Below are positions 42,254 through 52,942 of a stretch of DNA of 64,000 nucleotides, one piece after another. Each line of letters opens with the position of its first letter. Position 1 is the stretch's first letter. The translations under genes and the position numbers were made by a program. Origin of the DNA: Dactylosporangium sp040605635. Lineage in GTDB: Bacteria; Actinomycetota; Actinomycetes; Mycobacteriales; Micromonosporaceae. The notes below the pieces were generated by a model. The model made no database searches and was not told where the DNA came from. It worked only from the letters and a program-made list of their open reading frames with translations. Where the stretch lies: the NCBI RefSeq assembly GCF_040605635.1, contig NZ_JBEXDG010000023.1:82335-146334 (forward strand), read 5' to 3'.

Positions 42254-42271
42254 CCGGACGAAGCGGTCCGG
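42254..42271 (+). terminator. Hairpin between menJ and nuoA
   Basis: CCGGAC (42254-42259), a 6-nt loop and GTCCGG form a short stem in the 186-bp gap. It overlaps a second palindrome (GGTCCGGACC at 42265-42274). It may attenuate rather than end menJ transcription. An AT-rich stretch at about 42280-42300 could hold a nuo promoter. Confidence 0.4.
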
Positions 42272-42363
42272 ACCGCACCGAATAGTGTTTAAACCGCATA
42301 CAGCTTGAGTGGTCCCCCGGGGCGGCAGCCCCGCCGGGCTCGCCGAAAGGACGGAGCAGCACG

Positions 42364-42729
42364 ATGTCGCTCGCGCCGTACGTACCTATTCTCGGACTCT
42401 TCGCCCTCGCCGCAGGCTTCGCCCTGTTCTCGGTGGCGGCGGCGCCGTTCGTCGGGCCACGCCGCTTCAACAAGGCGAAGCTCGACGCCTACGAGTGCGG
42501 CATCGAGCCCACTCCGCAGCCCGTCGGCGGTGGTCGCTTCCCGGTCAAGTTCTACCTGACCGCGATGCTCTTCATCGTCTTCGACATCGAGATCATCTTC
42601 CTGTACCCCTGGGCCGTGAACTTCGGCATGCTCGGGCTCTTCGGGTTCGTGGAGATGGTCCTGTTCATCGTCACGGTGTTCGTCGCGTTCGCCTACGTGT
42701 GGCGGCGCGGCGGGCTGGATTGGGACTGA
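42364..42729 (+). CDS. nuoA: NADH-quinone oxidoreductase subunit A
   Basis: The 121-residue protein has three membrane helices and the conserved loop KLDAYECGIEPTPQP containing the quinone-region cysteine, then FDIEIIFLYPWA. AAAGGACGGAG lies upstream. It is the first gene of a complete 14-gene complex I operon in the standard A-N order. Confidence 0.97.
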   Translation: MSLAPYVPILGLFALAAGFALFSVAAAPFVGPRRFNKAKLDAYECGIEPTPQPVGGGRFPVKFYLTAMLFIVFDIEIIFLYPWAVNFGMLGLFGFVEMVLFIVTVFVAFAYVWRRGGLDWD

Positions 42730-42732
42730 GCC

Positions 42733-43400
<668 letters not shown>

Positions 43401-43404
<4 letters not shown>

Positions 43405-44099
43405 CTGAGGTAGAACCGGTCGGTGCCGAGCTCGGCGCCCCGGCGCAGCTTCCGCCGTCCAGTGCCGCAGGGCGGGGCATGTTCGGCGTGCAGGGCACCG
43501 GCGACACGTCCGGCTTCGGCGGTCTGCGCCGGCGCCGCGAGGTCGAGCTGGACTCCCCGCGGCCGTTCGGCGGATATTTCGACGAGGTCGTCGACGGGCT
43601 CGAAGAGGCCTATCCGGGCTTCAACGACGCGATCGAGCGGGTCGTCGTCGACCGCGGCGAGCTGACGCTGCACATCGTGCCCGAGCGCATCGCCGAGGTC
43701 GCGCAGATCATGCGCGACGACCCGGCGCTGCGCTTCGAGCTGCTCTCGTCGGTGTCCGGCGTGGACTACCTGGGCTCCGACGGCAGGCGGCTGCACGCCG
43801 TGTATCACCTGACCTCGATGACGTTCCGCCGCCGGATCCGGCTTGAGGCCGCGATCACCACCGAGGACCCGCACCTGCCGAGCGTCACCCAGATCTACCC
43901 GACCGCCGACTGGCAGGAGCGGGAGACGTACGACATGTTCGGCATCGTCTTCGACGGCCACCCCAACCTGACCCGCATCCTCATGCCCGACGACTGGGAG
44001 GGCTTCCCGCAGCGGAAGGACTACCCGCTCGGTGGCGTGCCGGTCGAGTACAAGGGCGCCGAGATCCCACCGCCGGACCAGCGGAGGAGTTACCAGTGA
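43401..44099 (+). CDS. nuoC: NADH-quinone oxidoreductase subunit C
   Basis: The 232-residue protein has a low-complexity N-terminal ~45 residues, then the 30-kDa subunit fold with ERETYDMFGIVFDGHPNLTRIL and EGFPQRKDYPLGG. GTG 43401 overlaps nuoB (GTGA). It is not fused to NuoD. Confidence 0.96.
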
Positions 44100-45412
44100 G
44101 CACCGATTACGCAAGCGCTCGGGACACCACGGAAGGCCGGGTCTTCACCGTCACCGGCGGCGACTGGGACACGGTCGTCAACGAGGCGGGCTCCGAGGAG
44201 CGCATCGTCGTCAACATGGGCCCGCAGCACCCGTCGACCCACGGTGTGCTCCGCCTGGTCCTGGAGCTCGAGGGCGAGACGGTCATCGAGGCCCGCACCG
44301 TCGTCGGCTACCTGCACACCGGCATCGAGAAGAACCTCGAGTTCCGCAACTGGACGCAGGGCACCACGTTCGTCACGCGCATGGACTACCTGGCGCCGAT
44401 CTTCAACGAGACCGGCTACTGCATGGCGGTCGAGAAGCTCCTCGGCATCGAGGACCAGATCACGCCGCGTGCCACGACCATCCGCGTGCTCATGATGGAG
44501 CTCAACCGGGTCGCGTCCCACCTCGTGTGGCTCGCGACGACCGGTATGGAGCTCGGCGCCCTGTCGATGATGATCTACGGGTTCCGTGAGCGGGAATACA
44601 TCCTCGACATCTTCGAGATGGTCTCCGGTCTGCGGATGAACATGGCGTACGTGCGGCCCGGCGGCGTCGCGCAGGACGTCCCCGAGGAGGCGCTCGCGAA
44701 GATCCGCGAGTTCCTCGGCTGGATGCCCGAGCGCATCGACATGTACGAGGACCTGCTCTCGGGCAACACCATCTGGCGCGAGCGCACCCAGGGCGTGGCG
44801 GTGCTGGACGTGACCGGGTGCCTGGCGCTGGGGATCACCGGCCCGGTCCTGCGCTCCGCGGGCCTCGGCTGGGACATCCGCAAGCAGCAGCCGTATCTCG
44901 GCTACGAGACCTACGACTTCGAGGTCCCCACCGAGCCGACCGGTGACGCGTGGGGCCGGTACAAGGTCCGCCTCAACGAGATGCGCCAGTCGCTGCGGAT
45001 CGTTCAGCAGGCCATGGACCGCCTCGAGCCCGGCCCGATCATGGTCGCCGACAAGAAGATCGCCTGGCCGGCGCAGCTGGCCATCGGCGGCGACGGCCTC
45101 GGCAACTCCCTCGACCACGTCGCGAAGATCATGGGCCAGTCGATGGAGGCCCTGATCCACCACTTCAAGCTGGTCACCGAGGGCTTCCGGGTCCCAGCGG
45201 GTCAGGTCTACGTGCCGATCGAGGCGCCCCGCGGCGAGCTCGGCGTGCACGCGGTCTCCGACGGTGGCACCCGCCCCTTCCGGGTGCACTACCGCGAGCC
45301 CAGCTTCATCAACCTGCAGGCGATTCCGGCGATGGCCGAGGGCGGACTGCTCGCCGACGTCATCGTGGGCGGCGCCTCGCTCGACCCCGTCATGGGTGGG
45401 TGTGATCGTTAA
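44096..45412 (+). CDS. nuoD: NADH-quinone oxidoreductase subunit D
   Basis: The 438-residue 49-kDa subunit has NMGPQHPSTHGVLR, GYLHTGIEKN and FRVHYREPSFINLQ. With NuoB it forms the quinone pocket. GTG 44096 overlaps nuoC by 4 bp and the TAA overlaps the nuoE ATG by one base. Confidence 0.97.
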   Translation: MSTDYASARDTTEGRVFTVTGGDWDTVVNEAGSEERIVVNMGPQHPSTHGVLRLVLELEGETVIEARTVVGYLHTGIEKNLEFRNWTQGTTFVTRMDYLAPIFNETGYCMAVEKLLGIEDQITPRATTIRVLMMELNRVASHLVWLATTGMELGALSMMIYGFREREYILDIFEMVSGLRMNMAYVRPGGVAQDVPEEALAKIREFLGWMPERIDMYEDLLSGNTIWRERTQGVAVLDVTGCLALGITGPVLRSAGLGWDIRKQQPYLGYETYDFEVPTEPTGDAWGRYKVRLNEMRQSLRIVQQAMDRLEPGPIMVADKKIAWPAQLAIGGDGLGNSLDHVAKIMGQSMEALIHHFKLVTEGFRVPAGQVYVPIEAPRGELGVHAVSDGGTRPFRVHYREPSFINLQAIPAMAEGGLLADVIVGGASLDPVMGGCDR

Positions 45413-46197
45413 TGGCGTTCAGTGAGGTCACGCACGAACGTGCGCGGCAGATCATCGCGCGGTATCCCGAGGGCCGTTCGCGCTCGGCGCTCCTGCCGCT
45501 GCTGCACCTCGTGCAGTCGGAGCAGGGGTATGTCTCGCCGGAGGGTATCGCCTTCTGCGCCGAGATCCTGGGCATCACCAAGGCGCAGGTCGGCGCCGTG
45601 GCGACGTTCTACACCATGTACAAGCGCAAGCCGACCGGTGACTGGCTGGTCTCCGTCTGCACCAACACCATGTGCGGCGTCCTCGGCGGCGACAAGGCCT
45701 ATGAGGCGCTGCACGACTACCTGGGTGTCGGGCACGACGAGACGACCGCCGACGGCAAGATCACGCTTGAGCACGCCGAATGCCTGGCCGCCTGCGACTA
45801 CGCCCCGGTGATGACGGTCAACTACGAGTTCTTCGACCAGATCACCGCGGACAGCGCGCTCAGCCTGGTCAAGCAGCTGCAGAACGACGAGCGCCCGCAG
45901 CCGACCCGCGGCACCCGGCTCTGCACGCTCAAGGAGATGGCCGTCCAGCTGGCCGGCTTCGCCGACGACCGGGGCGACGACGTCATCGCCGACGGCCCCG
46001 CGGGCGGGCCGACCCTCGCCGGCAACCGGCTCGCGGAGCGCTTCGGCATCGCGGTGCCGGGCTTCGACCCCGAGACGCCGATCGCCAAGAAGGAAGAGTC
46101 GGCGCCGAAGCCGGTCGAGACCATGCCGAAGCCCGCGTCGGACGCCAAGCCGGCCGGTGACGGTCCGCTCCCACAGAAGGAGGAGGCGAAGCCGTGA
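45412..46197 (+). CDS. nuoE: NADH-quinone oxidoreductase subunit E, extended
   Basis: The thioredoxin-like [2Fe-2S] domain has CTNTMC (C-X4-C) and CLAAC (C-X3-C). At 261 residues it is about 90 longer than E. coli NuoE. The extra C-terminus is lysine/glutamate/proline-rich (KKEESAPKPVETMPKPA) and likely disordered. It forms the N1a cluster beside NuoF. Confidence 0.95.
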   Translation: MAFSEVTHERARQIIARYPEGRSRSALLPLLHLVQSEQGYVSPEGIAFCAEILGITKAQVGAVATFYTMYKRKPTGDWLVSVCTNTMCGVLGGDKAYEALHDYLGVGHDETTADGKITLEHAECLAACDYAPVMTVNYEFFDQITADSALSLVKQLQNDERPQPTRGTRLCTLKEMAVQLAGFADDRGDDVIADGPAGGPTLAGNRLAERFGIAVPGFDPETPIAKKEESAPKPVETMPKPASDAKPAGDGPLPQKEEAKP

Positions 46198-47516
46198 CCC
46201 TCGACTACCAGCCTTCCCAGGAGTCGCTGTCGAAGCTGACGCCGGTGCTCACCAAGCGCTGGCTGTCGCCCGATGCGTGGAAGATCGACGTGTACGAGCG
46301 GCTCGACGGCTACACGGCACTGCGCAAGGCGTTCAAGGCCCACCCCGACGAGCTGATCCAGCTGGTCAAGGACTCGGGCCTGCGCGGCCGCGGCGGCGCC
46401 GGCTTCCCCACCGGCATGAAGTGGGGCTTCATCCCGCAGAACGACGGCAAGCCGCACTACCTCGTGGTCAACGCCGACGAGGGTGAGCCGGGCACCTGCA
46501 AGGACCTGCCGCTCATGATGGCGGACCCGCACTCGCTGGTGGAGGGCGTCATCATCGCCTCCTACGCGATCCGGGCCAACTTCGCCGCGATCTACATCCG
46601 CGGCGAAGCCGTGCACTCCGCCCGCCGGCTGCGGGCCGCGGTCGAGCAGGCGTATGCCAAGGGGTACCTCGGCAAGAACATCCTCGGCACCGGCTTCGAC
46701 CTCGACCTGGTCGTCCACAGTGGAGCCGGCGCCTACATCTGCGGCGAGGAAACCGCCCTGCTGGACTCGCTGGAGGGCTACCGCGGCCAGCCCCGGCTGC
46801 GCCCGCCGTTCCCCGCGACGCACGGGCTCTACGCCTCGCCGACGGTCGTCAACAACGTCGAGACGATTGCCAGCGTTCCGTACATCGTGCTCGGCGGCTC
46901 GGCCTGGTTCCGCAGCATGGGCACCGAGAAGTCGCCCGGCCCGAAGATCTACTCGGTCTCGGGGCGGGTCAACAACCCCGGCCAGTTCGAGTGCGGTCTC
47001 GGCGTCACGCTGCGGCAGCTCATCGACCTGGCCGGCGGCATGCAGCCCGGCCACGAGCTGAAGTTCTGGACGCCGGGTGGCTCGTCGACGCCGATGCTCA
47101 CCGACGAGCACCTCGACACGCCGATGGACTTCGAAGGCATGATGAGCGTCGGCACGATGCTCGGCACCACCGCCGTCCAGGTGTTCTCCAACCAGGACGA
47201 CATCGTCTACGCGACCTACCGGTGGATCGCCTTCTACCACCACGAGTCCTGCGGCAAGTGCACCCCGTGCCGCGAAGGCAACTACTGGATGGTGCGGATC
47301 CTGCACCGCATCCTCGCCGGCCAGGGCACCCACCAGGACCTCGACACCCTGCTGGACGCCTGCGACAACCTGCTCGGGCGCTCGTTCTGCGCGCTCGGCG
47401 ACGGTGCGACCAGCCCGGTGACGTCCTCGATCAAGTACTTCAAGCAGGACTACCTGGACTACATCGAGGGCCGCAAGTCCCCGATGTTCAAGGGCGAACT
47501 GGTAGGAGCCCACTGA
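46194..47516 (+). CDS. nuoF: NADH-quinone oxidoreductase subunit F
   Basis: The 440-residue protein has the NADH loop GRGGAGFPTGMKW, the FMN segment GAGAYICGEETALL and the N3 ligands ESCGKCTPCREG with a later FCALGD cysteine. It accepts hydride from NADH. It overlaps nuoE by 4 bp. Confidence 0.97.
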   Translation: MTLDYQPSQESLSKLTPVLTKRWLSPDAWKIDVYERLDGYTALRKAFKAHPDELIQLVKDSGLRGRGGAGFPTGMKWGFIPQNDGKPHYLVVNADEGEPGTCKDLPLMMADPHSLVEGVIIASYAIRANFAAIYIRGEAVHSARRLRAAVEQAYAKGYLGKNILGTGFDLDLVVHSGAGAYICGEETALLDSLEGYRGQPRLRPPFPATHGLYASPTVVNNVETIASVPYIVLGGSAWFRSMGTEKSPGPKIYSVSGRVNNPGQFECGLGVTLRQLIDLAGGMQPGHELKFWTPGGSSTPMLTDEHLDTPMDFEGMMSVGTMLGTTAVQVFSNQDDIVYATYRWIAFYHHESCGKCTPCREGNYWMVRILHRILAGQGTHQDLDTLLDACDNLLGRSFCALGDGATSPVTSSIKYFKQDYLDYIEGRKSPMFKGELVGAH

Positions 47517-49975
47517 TGACGGACGTCGTTCCGAAGGTCGACACGGTCAAGCTGACCATCGACGGCATCGAGGTCGAGGCACCCAAGGGCGCCCTCGTCA
47601 TCCGGGCCGCCGAGCAGATCGGCATCTCCATCCCCCGCTTCTGCGACCACCCGCTGCTGGCTCCCGCCGGCGCGTGCCGCCAGTGCCTCGTGGACGTGGA
47701 GGGCCAGCGCAAGCCGGTCGCCTCCTGCACGCAGCCGGTGGCCGAGGGCATGGTGGTCCGCACCCAGATGACCTCCGAAGTGGCCAAGAAGGCCCAAGAG
47801 GGCATCATGGAGTTCCTCCTGATCAACCACCCGCTGGACTGCCCGGTCTGCGACAAGGGCGGCGAGTGCCCCCTGCAGAACCAGGCGATGAGCAACGGCC
47901 AGTCCGAGAGCCGGTTCGTCGAGCACAAGCGGGAATACCCGAAGCCGCTGCCGATCAGCACCCAGGTGCTGCTCGACCGTGAGCGGTGCGTGCTGTGCCA
48001 GCGCTGCACCCGCTTCTCCGACGAGATCGCCGGCGACAAGTTCATCGACCTGATGGAGCGCTCGTCCAACGAGCAGATCGGCGTCTTCCGGGGCAACCCG
48101 GAGTCGCCCGAGGACGACGCCCCCTTCAACTCGTACTTCTCCGGCAACACGATCCAGATCTGCCCCGTCGGCGCGCTGACCAGTGCGCAGTACCGCTTCC
48201 GGGCCCGGCCGTTCGACCTGGTCTCCACGCCGAACGCGTGCGAGCACTGCGCGGCCGGCTGCGACCAGCGGGCCGACCACCGCCGCGGCAAGGTCATGCG
48301 CCGCCTGGCCGGTGACGACCCGGCGGTCAACGAGGAGTGGAACTGCGACAAGGGCCGCTTCGCGTTCCAGTACACCAACGCCACCGACCGGCTGACCAAG
48401 CCGCTGGTGCGCGACGCGAAGACCGGTGAGCTGCGCGAGGCGAGCTGGCCCGAGGCCCTCACGGTCGCGGCCGCCGGCCTCGCCGCGGCGAAGGACAACG
48501 GCGGCGTCGGCGTCCTCACCGGCGGCCGGCTGACGGTCGAGGACGCGTTCGCGTATTCGAAGTTCGCCCGGGTCGCGCTCGGCACCAACGACATCGACTT
48601 CCGGGCCCGCCCGCTGTCCGCCGAGGAGACCGAGTTCCTCGGCTCGTCGGTCGCCGGCCGCGTCGACGTCACGTACGCCGACATCGAGCGGGCCGGCGCG
48701 GTCGTCTTCGTCGGGCTGGAGCCCGAGGAAGAGTGCCCGATCATCTACCTGCGGGCCCGCAAGACCTACCTGAAGCGGGGACTGGCCAGCTACGCGCTCG
48801 CCCCGTTCGTCAGCCGCGGGTTCGAGAAGCTCGGCGCGACCGTCATCCTCACCGTGCCCGGCGCCGAGGCGGAGGTGCTCGGCGCGTCCGAGCAGCTGCG
48901 CGAGGCGCTGTCGGCCGACAGCGCGATCCTCTTCGTCGGCGAGCGGCTGGCGAGCGTCGAGGGCGGCCTGTCCGCCGCGGCGCGGATCGCCGAGGAGACC
49001 GGCGCGAAGCTCGCCTGGGTGCCGCGACGCGCGGGTGACCGCGGTGCGGTGGAGGCCGGTGCCCTGCCGACCCTCCTGCCCGGTGGTCGCCCGGTGTACG
49101 ACCCGGCGGCGCGCAGCGAGGTCGCGGCGGCGTGGCAGCTCGACGCGGGCGTCCTGCCCAGCGCGTCGGGCCGCGACACGGACGCGATCATCGCGGCCGC
49201 GAAGTCCGGTCAGCTCGGCGGCCTGCTCGTCGGCGGGGTGGACCCGGCCGACCTGGCCGACCCGATCGCCGCTGAGGAGGCGCTCGCCGCCGTCGGCTTC
49301 GTGGTCAGCTTGGAGCTTCGGCTCAGCGCCGTCGCGAAGCGCGCCGACGTGGTCCTGCCGATCGCCCCCGCGGTCGAGAAGACCGGCGCCTACGTCAACT
49401 GGGAAGGCCGGGTCCGCCCGTTCGGCACGGTGCTCAAGACCGCCGCGATGAGCGACGCCCGCGTCCTGGACGCGCTCGGTCGTGAGCTCGGCATCGAGCT
49501 GGGCGTCGGCGACGTCGCCGCGGCGCGGGCGCAGCTCGCCACGCTCGCGGAGCTGCCGCTGCCCGGCACCGCCGAGTCCGGCACCGCGCTGCGCGGCAGC
49601 GTCCGGGCCGAGGTCCCGACGGTCGCCGCCGGCTCGGCCGCCTCGCCCGCGAGCGGCCAGGCGGTCCTCGCGTCGTGGCACCACCTGCTCGACAACGGTT
49701 CGCTGCAGGACGGCGACGGCCACCTGGCCGGCACCGCCCGCACGCCGGTCGTGCGGATCTCCAAGAGCACCGCCGCCGACCTCGGGGTCGCCGACGGTGA
49801 CGCGGTGACGGTCGGCACCGGGCGGGGCGCGATCACCCTGCCGGCGCTGGTCACCGACATGGTCGACGGGGTCGTCTGGGTCCCGACGAACTCACCCGGC
49901 TCGACCCTGCGCCGCACGCTCGGCGTCGCCGAAGGTGCGCTGGTCGAGATCAGCACTGGGGGTACCAAGTCATGA
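47516..49975 (+). CDS. nuoG: NADH-quinone oxidoreductase subunit G
   Basis: The 819-residue protein has an N-terminal [2Fe-2S] domain (FCDHPLLAPAGACRQC), the CPVCDKGGECPLQ and CVLCQRC clusters, and a molybdopterin-oxidoreductase-like C-terminal half. A CEHCAAGC...NCDKGRF set can bind the extra N7 cluster known from some bacteria. ATG 47516 has GGAG 8 nt upstream. It is the longest subunit and overlaps nuoH by 4 bp. Confidence 0.96.
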   Translation: MTDVVPKVDTVKLTIDGIEVEAPKGALVIRAAEQIGISIPRFCDHPLLAPAGACRQCLVDVEGQRKPVASCTQPVAEGMVVRTQMTSEVAKKAQEGIMEFLLINHPLDCPVCDKGGECPLQNQAMSNGQSESRFVEHKREYPKPLPISTQVLLDRERCVLCQRCTRFSDEIAGDKFIDLMERSSNEQIGVFRGNPESPEDDAPFNSYFSGNTIQICPVGALTSAQYRFRARPFDLVSTPNACEHCAAGCDQRADHRRGKVMRRLAGDDPAVNEEWNCDKGRFAFQYTNATDRLTKPLVRDAKTGELREASWPEALTVAAAGLAAAKDNGGVGVLTGGRLTVEDAFAYSKFARVALGTNDIDFRARPLSAEETEFLGSSVAGRVDVTYADIERAGAVVFVGLEPEEECPIIYLRARKTYLKRGLASYALAPFVSRGFEKLGATVILTVPGAEAEVLGASEQLREALSADSAILFVGERLASVEGGLSAAARIAEETGAKLAWVPRRAGDRGAVEAGALPTLLPGGRPVYDPAARSEVAAAWQLDAGVLPSASGRDTDAIIAAAKSGQLGGLLVGGVDPADLADPIAAEEALAAVGFVVSLELRLSAVAKRADVVLPIAPAVEKTGAYVNWEGRVRPFGTVLKTAAMSDARVLDALGRELGIELGVGDVAAARAQLATLAELPLPGTAESGTALRGSVRAEVPTVAAGSAASPASGQAVLASWHHLLDNGSLQDGDGHLAGTARTPVVRISKSTAADLGVADGDAVTVGTGRGAITLPALVTDMVDGVVWVPTNSPGSTLRRTLGVAEGALVEISTGGTKS

Positions 49976-51321
49976 TCCTCGCCGACAATCTCGACCAGTT
50001 CGGCAAAGACCCCTGGTGGCTGGTGCTCGCCAAGGTCGTCGTGATCTTCGCGTTCCTGGTCGTCATGACGCTCTTCGCCATCTGGTACGAGCGCAAGGTC
50101 GTCGCCCGGATGCAGGTCCGGCCCGGCCCCAACCGCAACGGCCCCTTCGGCCTGCTCCAGTCGCTCGCCGACGGCCTGAAGCTGGCGTTCAAGGAAGACA
50201 TCATGCCGCGGCTCGCGGACAAGGTCGTCTTCTTCTTCGCGCCGGTGATCTCCACGGTCTGCGCGTTCACCGCGTTCTCGGTGATCCCGTTCGGCCCGAC
50301 GGTGTCGATCTTCGGTACGCACAGCCCGCTGCAGCTCACCGACATCCCGGTGGCGGTCCTGCTGGTGCTGGCCTGCTCGTCGATGGGCATCTACGGCATC
50401 GTCCTCGGCGGCTGGGCCTCCGGCTCGACCTACCCGCTGCTCGGCGGCCTGCGCTCCAGCGCCCAGATGATCTCCTACGAGGTCGCGATGGGCCTGTCGA
50501 TCGTCTCGGTCTTCCTGGTGTCGGGCACGATGTCCACCTCCGAGATCGTCGCGGGGCAGGCCGGCAACGGCACCGTCGACATCGGCGGCTGGCAGGCGGA
50601 CCTTCCCGCCTGGTACGGCATCCTGCTCATCCCGAGCTTCCTCATCTACTTCACCTCCGCGGTCGGCGAGACCAACCGGGCCCCGTTCGACCTTCCCGAG
50701 GCCGAGTCGGAGCTGGTCGGTGGCTTCCACACCGAGTACTCCTCGCTGAAGTTCGCGCTGTTCTTCCTCGCCGAGTACATCAACATGGTCACCGTCTCCG
50801 GCCTGTGCACGACGCTCTTCCTCGGCGGCTGGCGGGCACCGTGGCCGATCTCGCTGTGGGACGGCGCCAACCAGGGCTGGTGGCCGGTCCTCTGGTTCAC
50901 CATCAAGGTCCTGCTGCTGCTGTTCGTCTTCGTTTGGCTGCGCGGCACGCTGCCCCGCCTCCGCTACGACCAGTTCATGCGGTTCGGCTGGAAGGTCCTG
51001 ATCCCGGCCAACCTGATCTGGATCCTGACCCTCGCCGGCATCCTGCTGACGATCAACAGCGACAGTCTCAGCTCCGGTGTCAAGTTCGGCGTCTCCGTCG
51101 CGATCATCCTCGCGGCCCTAGCGCTCGGCTTCGTCGCGGTCGCCCTGTCGCGGCGCAACGCCACGGTCGTCGAGATGCCGAAGGCACACCCGGGCGGCCG
51201 GGTCGGTGGCAGCAAGGGCTTCCCGCTGCCGCCACTCAACCTTGAGGTCCCGCCAAGTCCTCGGGCCAAGCGCGTACTCGTCGAGCGGGAGCCCGTCTCG
51301 ACCGGCAAGGAGAACGCATGA
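49972..51321 (+). CDS. nuoH: NADH-quinone oxidoreductase subunit H
   Basis: The 449-residue membrane subunit has WYERKVVARMQVRPGPNRNG and GETNRAPFDLPEAESELV, the quinone-channel loops. The C-terminal ~50 residues are a soluble, basic tail longer than in E. coli (325 aa). It overlaps nuoI by 4 bp. Confidence 0.97.
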   Translation: MILADNLDQFGKDPWWLVLAKVVVIFAFLVVMTLFAIWYERKVVARMQVRPGPNRNGPFGLLQSLADGLKLAFKEDIMPRLADKVVFFFAPVISTVCAFTAFSVIPFGPTVSIFGTHSPLQLTDIPVAVLLVLACSSMGIYGIVLGGWASGSTYPLLGGLRSSAQMISYEVAMGLSIVSVFLVSGTMSTSEIVAGQAGNGTVDIGGWQADLPAWYGILLIPSFLIYFTSAVGETNRAPFDLPEAESELVGGFHTEYSSLKFALFFLAEYINMVTVSGLCTTLFLGGWRAPWPISLWDGANQGWWPVLWFTIKVLLLLFVFVWLRGTLPRLRYDQFMRFGWKVLIPANLIWILTLAGILLTINSDSLSSGVKFGVSVAIILAALALGFVAVALSRRNATVVEMPKAHPGGRVGGSKGFPLPPLNLEVPPSPRAKRVLVEREPVSTGKENA

Positions 51322-51866
51322 GCATCGGTGGAACCCTCAAGGGATTCGGGGTCACCTTCTCGCACATGTTCAAGAAGGTGGTCACCGAGGAGTACCCGGA
51401 GCAGCGCAAGCCTCCGGCCCCGCGGTACCACGGCCGGCACATCCTCAACCGGTGGCCGGACGGCCTGGAGAAGTGCATCGGCTGCGAGCTGTGTGCGTGG
51501 GCCTGCCCCGCGGACGCGATCTTCGTCGAGGGCGCCGACAACACCGAGGACGAGCGCTTCTCGCCCGGTGAGCGGTATGCCCAGACGTACCAGATCAACT
51601 ACGCCCGCTGCATCTTCTGCGGCCTGTGCATCGAGGCCTGCCCGACGCGTTCGCTGACCATGAGCAACGAGTACGAGCTGGCCCGTGACAACCGGCGCGA
51701 CCTCATCTTCACCAAGGAGATGCTGCTCGCGCCGCTGCTGCCGGGCATGGAGCGGCCGCCGCACGACATGCGCCTCGGCGACACCGAGAAGGACTACTAC
51801 GTCGGCGCGCTCGAGAACCCCGGCACGTCCGCGGGTGCCGAGCATTACAAGGGGGGTCAGGCGTGA
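51318..51866 (+). CDS. nuoI: NADH-quinone oxidoreductase subunit I
   Basis: The 182-residue protein has two ferredoxin motifs, CIGCELCAWACP and CIFCGLCIEACP, for clusters N6a and N6b that feed NuoB. It overlaps nuoJ by 4 bp. Confidence 0.97.
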   Translation: MSIGGTLKGFGVTFSHMFKKVVTEEYPEQRKPPAPRYHGRHILNRWPDGLEKCIGCELCAWACPADAIFVEGADNTEDERFSPGERYAQTYQINYARCIFCGLCIEACPTRSLTMSNEYELARDNRRDLIFTKEMLLAPLLPGMERPPHDMRLGDTEKDYYVGALENPGTSAGAEHYKGGQA

Positions 51867-52636
51867 ACCTCTCCCTGGAGCTGCTGGCCGCCTCGGGTGC
51901 CGTGAAGGGCGGCGAGGCCGTCACCTTCTGGATCCTCGCCCCGATCGCGGTCCTCGGCGCCATCGGCATGGTCTGGGCACGCAACGCGGTGCACTCCGCG
52001 CTCTTCCTGGTGATCTCGATGATGTGCCTGGGCGTGTTCTACGTCCTGCAGGCCGGCCCGTTCATCGGCATGGTGCAGATCATCGTCTACACCGGCGCCA
52101 TCATGATGCTGTTCCTGTTCGTGCTCATGCTCGTCGGCCGGGACTCTTCCGACTCGCTGATCGAGACACTGCGCGGCCAGCGGATGGTGGCCATCCTGCT
52201 CGGCGTCGGCCTCTCGCTGCTGCTGGGGATCGGGCTGTACCGCGGGCTCAGTGGCAGCGCCCCGAAGGGGCTGACCGAGGCGAACGCCGCCGGCAACGTG
52301 ACCGGCCTGGCCAGGCTCATCTTCACCAAGTACGTCTTCGTGTTCGAGGTGACGTCGGCGCTGCTGATCACGGCGGCGGTGGGCGCGATGATCCTGGCGC
52401 ACATCGAGAAGCGCAAGGAAGAGAAGATCAGCCAGCCGGAGCGGATGCTCGCCCGGTTCCAGCCGGGCAACTACCCCGCGCCGAAGCCCGGCCCGGGCGT
52501 GTTCTCCACCTCCGACTCGGTGGCGACGCCCGCGCGGCTGCCCGACGGTACGCCGTCGGACCGCAGCATCTCCAAGATCCTCCCGACCCGGGAGTTGACG
52601 TCGGCAGACGTCGCACCGAAGGGGACCGAGAAGTGA
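51863..52636 (+). CDS. nuoJ: NADH-quinone oxidoreductase subunit J
   Basis: The 257-residue protein has five hydrophobic helices, the ND6-type GPFIGMVQIIVYTGAIMMLF segment, and a soluble C-terminal tail of about 85 residues not found in E. coli NuoJ. It overlaps nuoK by 4 bp. Confidence 0.95.
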   Translation: MNLSLELLAASGAVKGGEAVTFWILAPIAVLGAIGMVWARNAVHSALFLVISMMCLGVFYVLQAGPFIGMVQIIVYTGAIMMLFLFVLMLVGRDSSDSLIETLRGQRMVAILLGVGLSLLLGIGLYRGLSGSAPKGLTEANAAGNVTGLARLIFTKYVFVFEVTSALLITAAVGAMILAHIEKRKEEKISQPERMLARFQPGNYPAPKPGPGVFSTSDSVATPARLPDGTPSDRSISKILPTRELTSADVAPKGTEK

Positions 52637-52932
52637 CACCGACGTACTACATCGTCCTGGCGTCGATCCTGTTCACGATCGGCGCGGTGGGCGTGCTCAT
52701 CCGGCGCAACGCGATCGTGCTGTTCATGTGCATCGAGCTCATGCTCAACGCGGCCAACCTCGCGCTGATCACGTTCAGCCGCATCAACGGCACGCTCGAC
52801 GGCCAGATCATGGCGTTCTTCGTCATGGTCGTCGCGGCGGCCGAGGTCGTCGTCGGCCTGGCGATCATCATGTCGATCTTCCGGACTCGACGCTCCGCAA
52901 GCGTCGACGACGCGAACCTGCTGAAGTACTAG
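52633..52932 (+). CDS. nuoK: NADH-quinone oxidoreductase subunit K
   Basis: The 99-residue protein has three helices with the proton-path glutamates in FMCIELMLNAANLAL and VVAAAEVVVGLAI. GTG 52633 overlaps the nuoJ stop. Confidence 0.97.
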   Translation: MTPTYYIVLASILFTIGAVGVLIRRNAIVLFMCIELMLNAANLALITFSRINGTLDGQIMAFFVMVVAAAEVVVGLAIIMSIFRTRRSASVDDANLLKY

Positions 52933-52942
52933 GGAGCGGGTT

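Noticed and set aside
47459..49723. 754-codon reverse frame opposite nuoG
   Set aside because: Shadow of a highly conserved complex I subunit; no recognisable domain.
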